In this document: one piece after another, positions 63,085 through 64,000 of the stretch
Layout: each line of letters starts with the position of its first letter
Numbering within the stretch: the first letter of the stretch is position 1
Assembly: GCF_000744705.1 (NCBI RefSeq)
Contig: NZ_JQML01000001.1
Coordinates: 3,234,017-3,298,016, forward strand
DNA: 64,000 nucleotides
DNA from: Streptacidiphilus albus JL83
GTDB taxonomy: Bacteria > Actinomycetota > Actinomycetes > Streptomycetales > Streptomycetaceae
Reading direction: 5' to 3'
Position numbers and translations under genes: made by a program
The notes under the pieces: model-generated
Seen by the model: the letters and a program-made list of their open reading frames with translations, nothing else
Databases searched by the model: none
Told to the model about the DNA's origin: nothing

Positions 63085-64000
63085 CTACGGGCGCGGGATG
63101 TTGCGGAGGTTGCTGCGGGCCAGGTCGACCATCCGGCCGACTCCGCCGTCCAGCACCATCTTGGCTCCGGCCAGCGCGAACCCGCCGATCTGCTGGGCGG
63201 TGACGTGCGGCGGGATGGAGAGCGCGGCGGGATCGGTGACCACGTCGAGGACGACCGGGCCCGGGTGGTCCAGCGCCTCGCGGAGCGCCTTCCGCAGCTC
63301 CCCCGGGTCCTCGACCCGGATCCCCCGCGCCCCGGCGGCGTCGGCGATGGCCGCGTAGTCGGTGTGCTGGTAGCGGGTGGCGTGCGGGGGCAGCCCGTCG
63401 ACCATCATCTCCAGGTCGATCATGCCGAGCGCGGAGTTGTTGAACACCACGACCTTGACCGGCAGTTGCCGCTGGACCAGGGTCAACAGGTCGCCCATCA
63501 GCATGGAGAAGCCGCCGTCTCCCGACATCGAGACCACCTGCCGTCCCGGCAGGGCCAGTTGGGCGCCGATGGCCATCGGCATCGCGTTGGCCATGGAGCC
63601 GTGGGTGAAGGAGCCGATCACCCGGCGGCGGCCGTTGGGGCTGATGTAGCGGGCGGCCCAGACGTTGCACATGCCGGTGTCGACGGTGAACACGGCGTCC
63701 GCGGACGCCTCCTCGTCGAGGACGGCGGCGACGTACTCGGGGTGGATCGGCCGGTGCTTGTCCACCTTCCGGGTGTACGCGCCGACCACGCCCTCCAGCG
63801 CGTCCGCGTGCTTCTTCAGCATCCGGTCGAGGAAGCGGCGGTCGGTCTTGGCGGCCACCCTGGGGGTGAGCCCGCGCAGGGTCTCGCCGACGTCGCCCCA
63901 GACGCCGAGGTCCAGCCGGGAGCGCCGGCCCAGGTGCTCCGGCCGAACGTCGACCTGCACGATCCTGACGTCGGTGGGCAGGAACGCGTTGTAGGGGAAG
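63085..64000 (-). CDS. Pyruvate oxidase/dehydrogenase (PoxB)-like TPP enzyme, 5' part outside window
   Basis: Only the C-terminal 304 or so residues are present; the frame is open through the right edge. The visible part covers the end of the FAD- or nucleotide-binding middle domain (DVRIVQVDVRPEHLGRR) and the TPP-binding domain with TVDTGMCNVWAARY, the GDGGFSMLMGDLLT motif and the VVFNNSALGMI asparagines. PoxB-type enzymes decarboxylate pyruvate and pass electrons to quinones or oxygen. Related acetolactate-type enzymes share this fold, but the PoxB spacing fits better. Confidence 0.85.
   Translation of the reverse strand, partial: FPYNAFLPTDVRIVQVDVRPEHLGRRSRLDLGVWGDVGETLRGLTPRVAAKTDRRFLDRMLKKHADALEGVVGAYTRKVDKHRPIHPEYVAAVLDEEASADAVFTVDTGMCNVWAARYISPNGRRRVIGSFTHGSMANAMPMAIGAQLALPGRQVVSMSGDGGFSMLMGDLLTLVQRQLPVKVVVFNNSALGMIDLEMMVDGLPPHATRYQHTDYAAIADAAGARGIRVEDPGELRKALREALDHPGPVVLDVVTDPAALSIPPHVTAQQIGGFALAGAKMVLDGGVGRMVDLARSNLRNIPRP

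Overview
The window is a chromosomal segment of a high-GC actinomycete of the family Streptomycetaceae (Streptomyces, Kitasatospora or Streptacidiphilus type). The evidence is the overall base composition, the Scy and FilP coiled-coil cytoskeletal genes, a full atpIBEFHAGDC operon, NucS in place of MutS-type repair, and a gene order that (from memory, not from a search) matches the SCO5350-SCO5420 region of S. coelicolor read in reverse. No phage, integrase, transposase, CRISPR array or secondary-metabolite cluster is visible, so this is mostly core chromosome.

Left part (1-10.8 kb): a redox-dead thioredoxin/TPR protein, a TetR regulator, a frameshifted Uma2-type gene, and a dispersed set of genes for coenzyme-B12-linked acyl-CoA metabolism: isobutyryl-CoA mutase large subunit (icmA), the mutase chaperone GTPase meaB, an acetyl-CoA acetyltransferase and methylmalonyl-CoA epimerase (mce). 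Two MarR regulators and two small DUF3817 membrane proteins sit among them. The 3-hydroxybutyryl-CoA dehydrogenase at 27.8 kb and the PduO adenosyltransferase at 33.5 kb fit the same metabolism.

Middle part (10.8-34.7 kb): scy and filP for polar growth, two paired ABC-2 type exporters, a flavin-dependent monooxygenase, an SCO5389-type protein, nucS, a large NTPase apparently split by a frameshift from its membrane tail, a STAS protein, a two-domain alpha/beta hydrolase divergent from a MerR regulator, a pterin dehydratase, and murA-pduO-DUF2550 upstream (by coordinate) of the ATP synthase operon.

Right part (34.8-64 kb): the ATP synthase operon on the minus strand, preceded by a WecA-like glycosyltransferase, an SHMT-like PLP enzyme, a low-molecular-weight phosphatase, tsaC, prmC, prfA, rpmE, an LCP cell-wall ligase and rho. 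Then come thrB, thrC, hom, lysA (aspartate family amino acids), argS, a one-domain response regulator, tRNA-Arg(CCG), a VOC-fold protein and the start-less C-terminal part of a pyruvate-oxidase-like enzyme that runs off the right edge.

Points most worth a second look: a 49-base repeat occurring both in the atpH-atpA spacer and as an in-frame insertion in thrC; a textbook 19-base-spacer MerR promoter driving a hydrolase whose first domain has lost its nucleophile; a tandem operator before icmA; an SHMT-like enzyme with altered active-site residues; a near-perfect internal duplication in scy; and seven genes whose start codon lies 6-8 bases after a TANNNT element, the signature of leaderless mRNAs.
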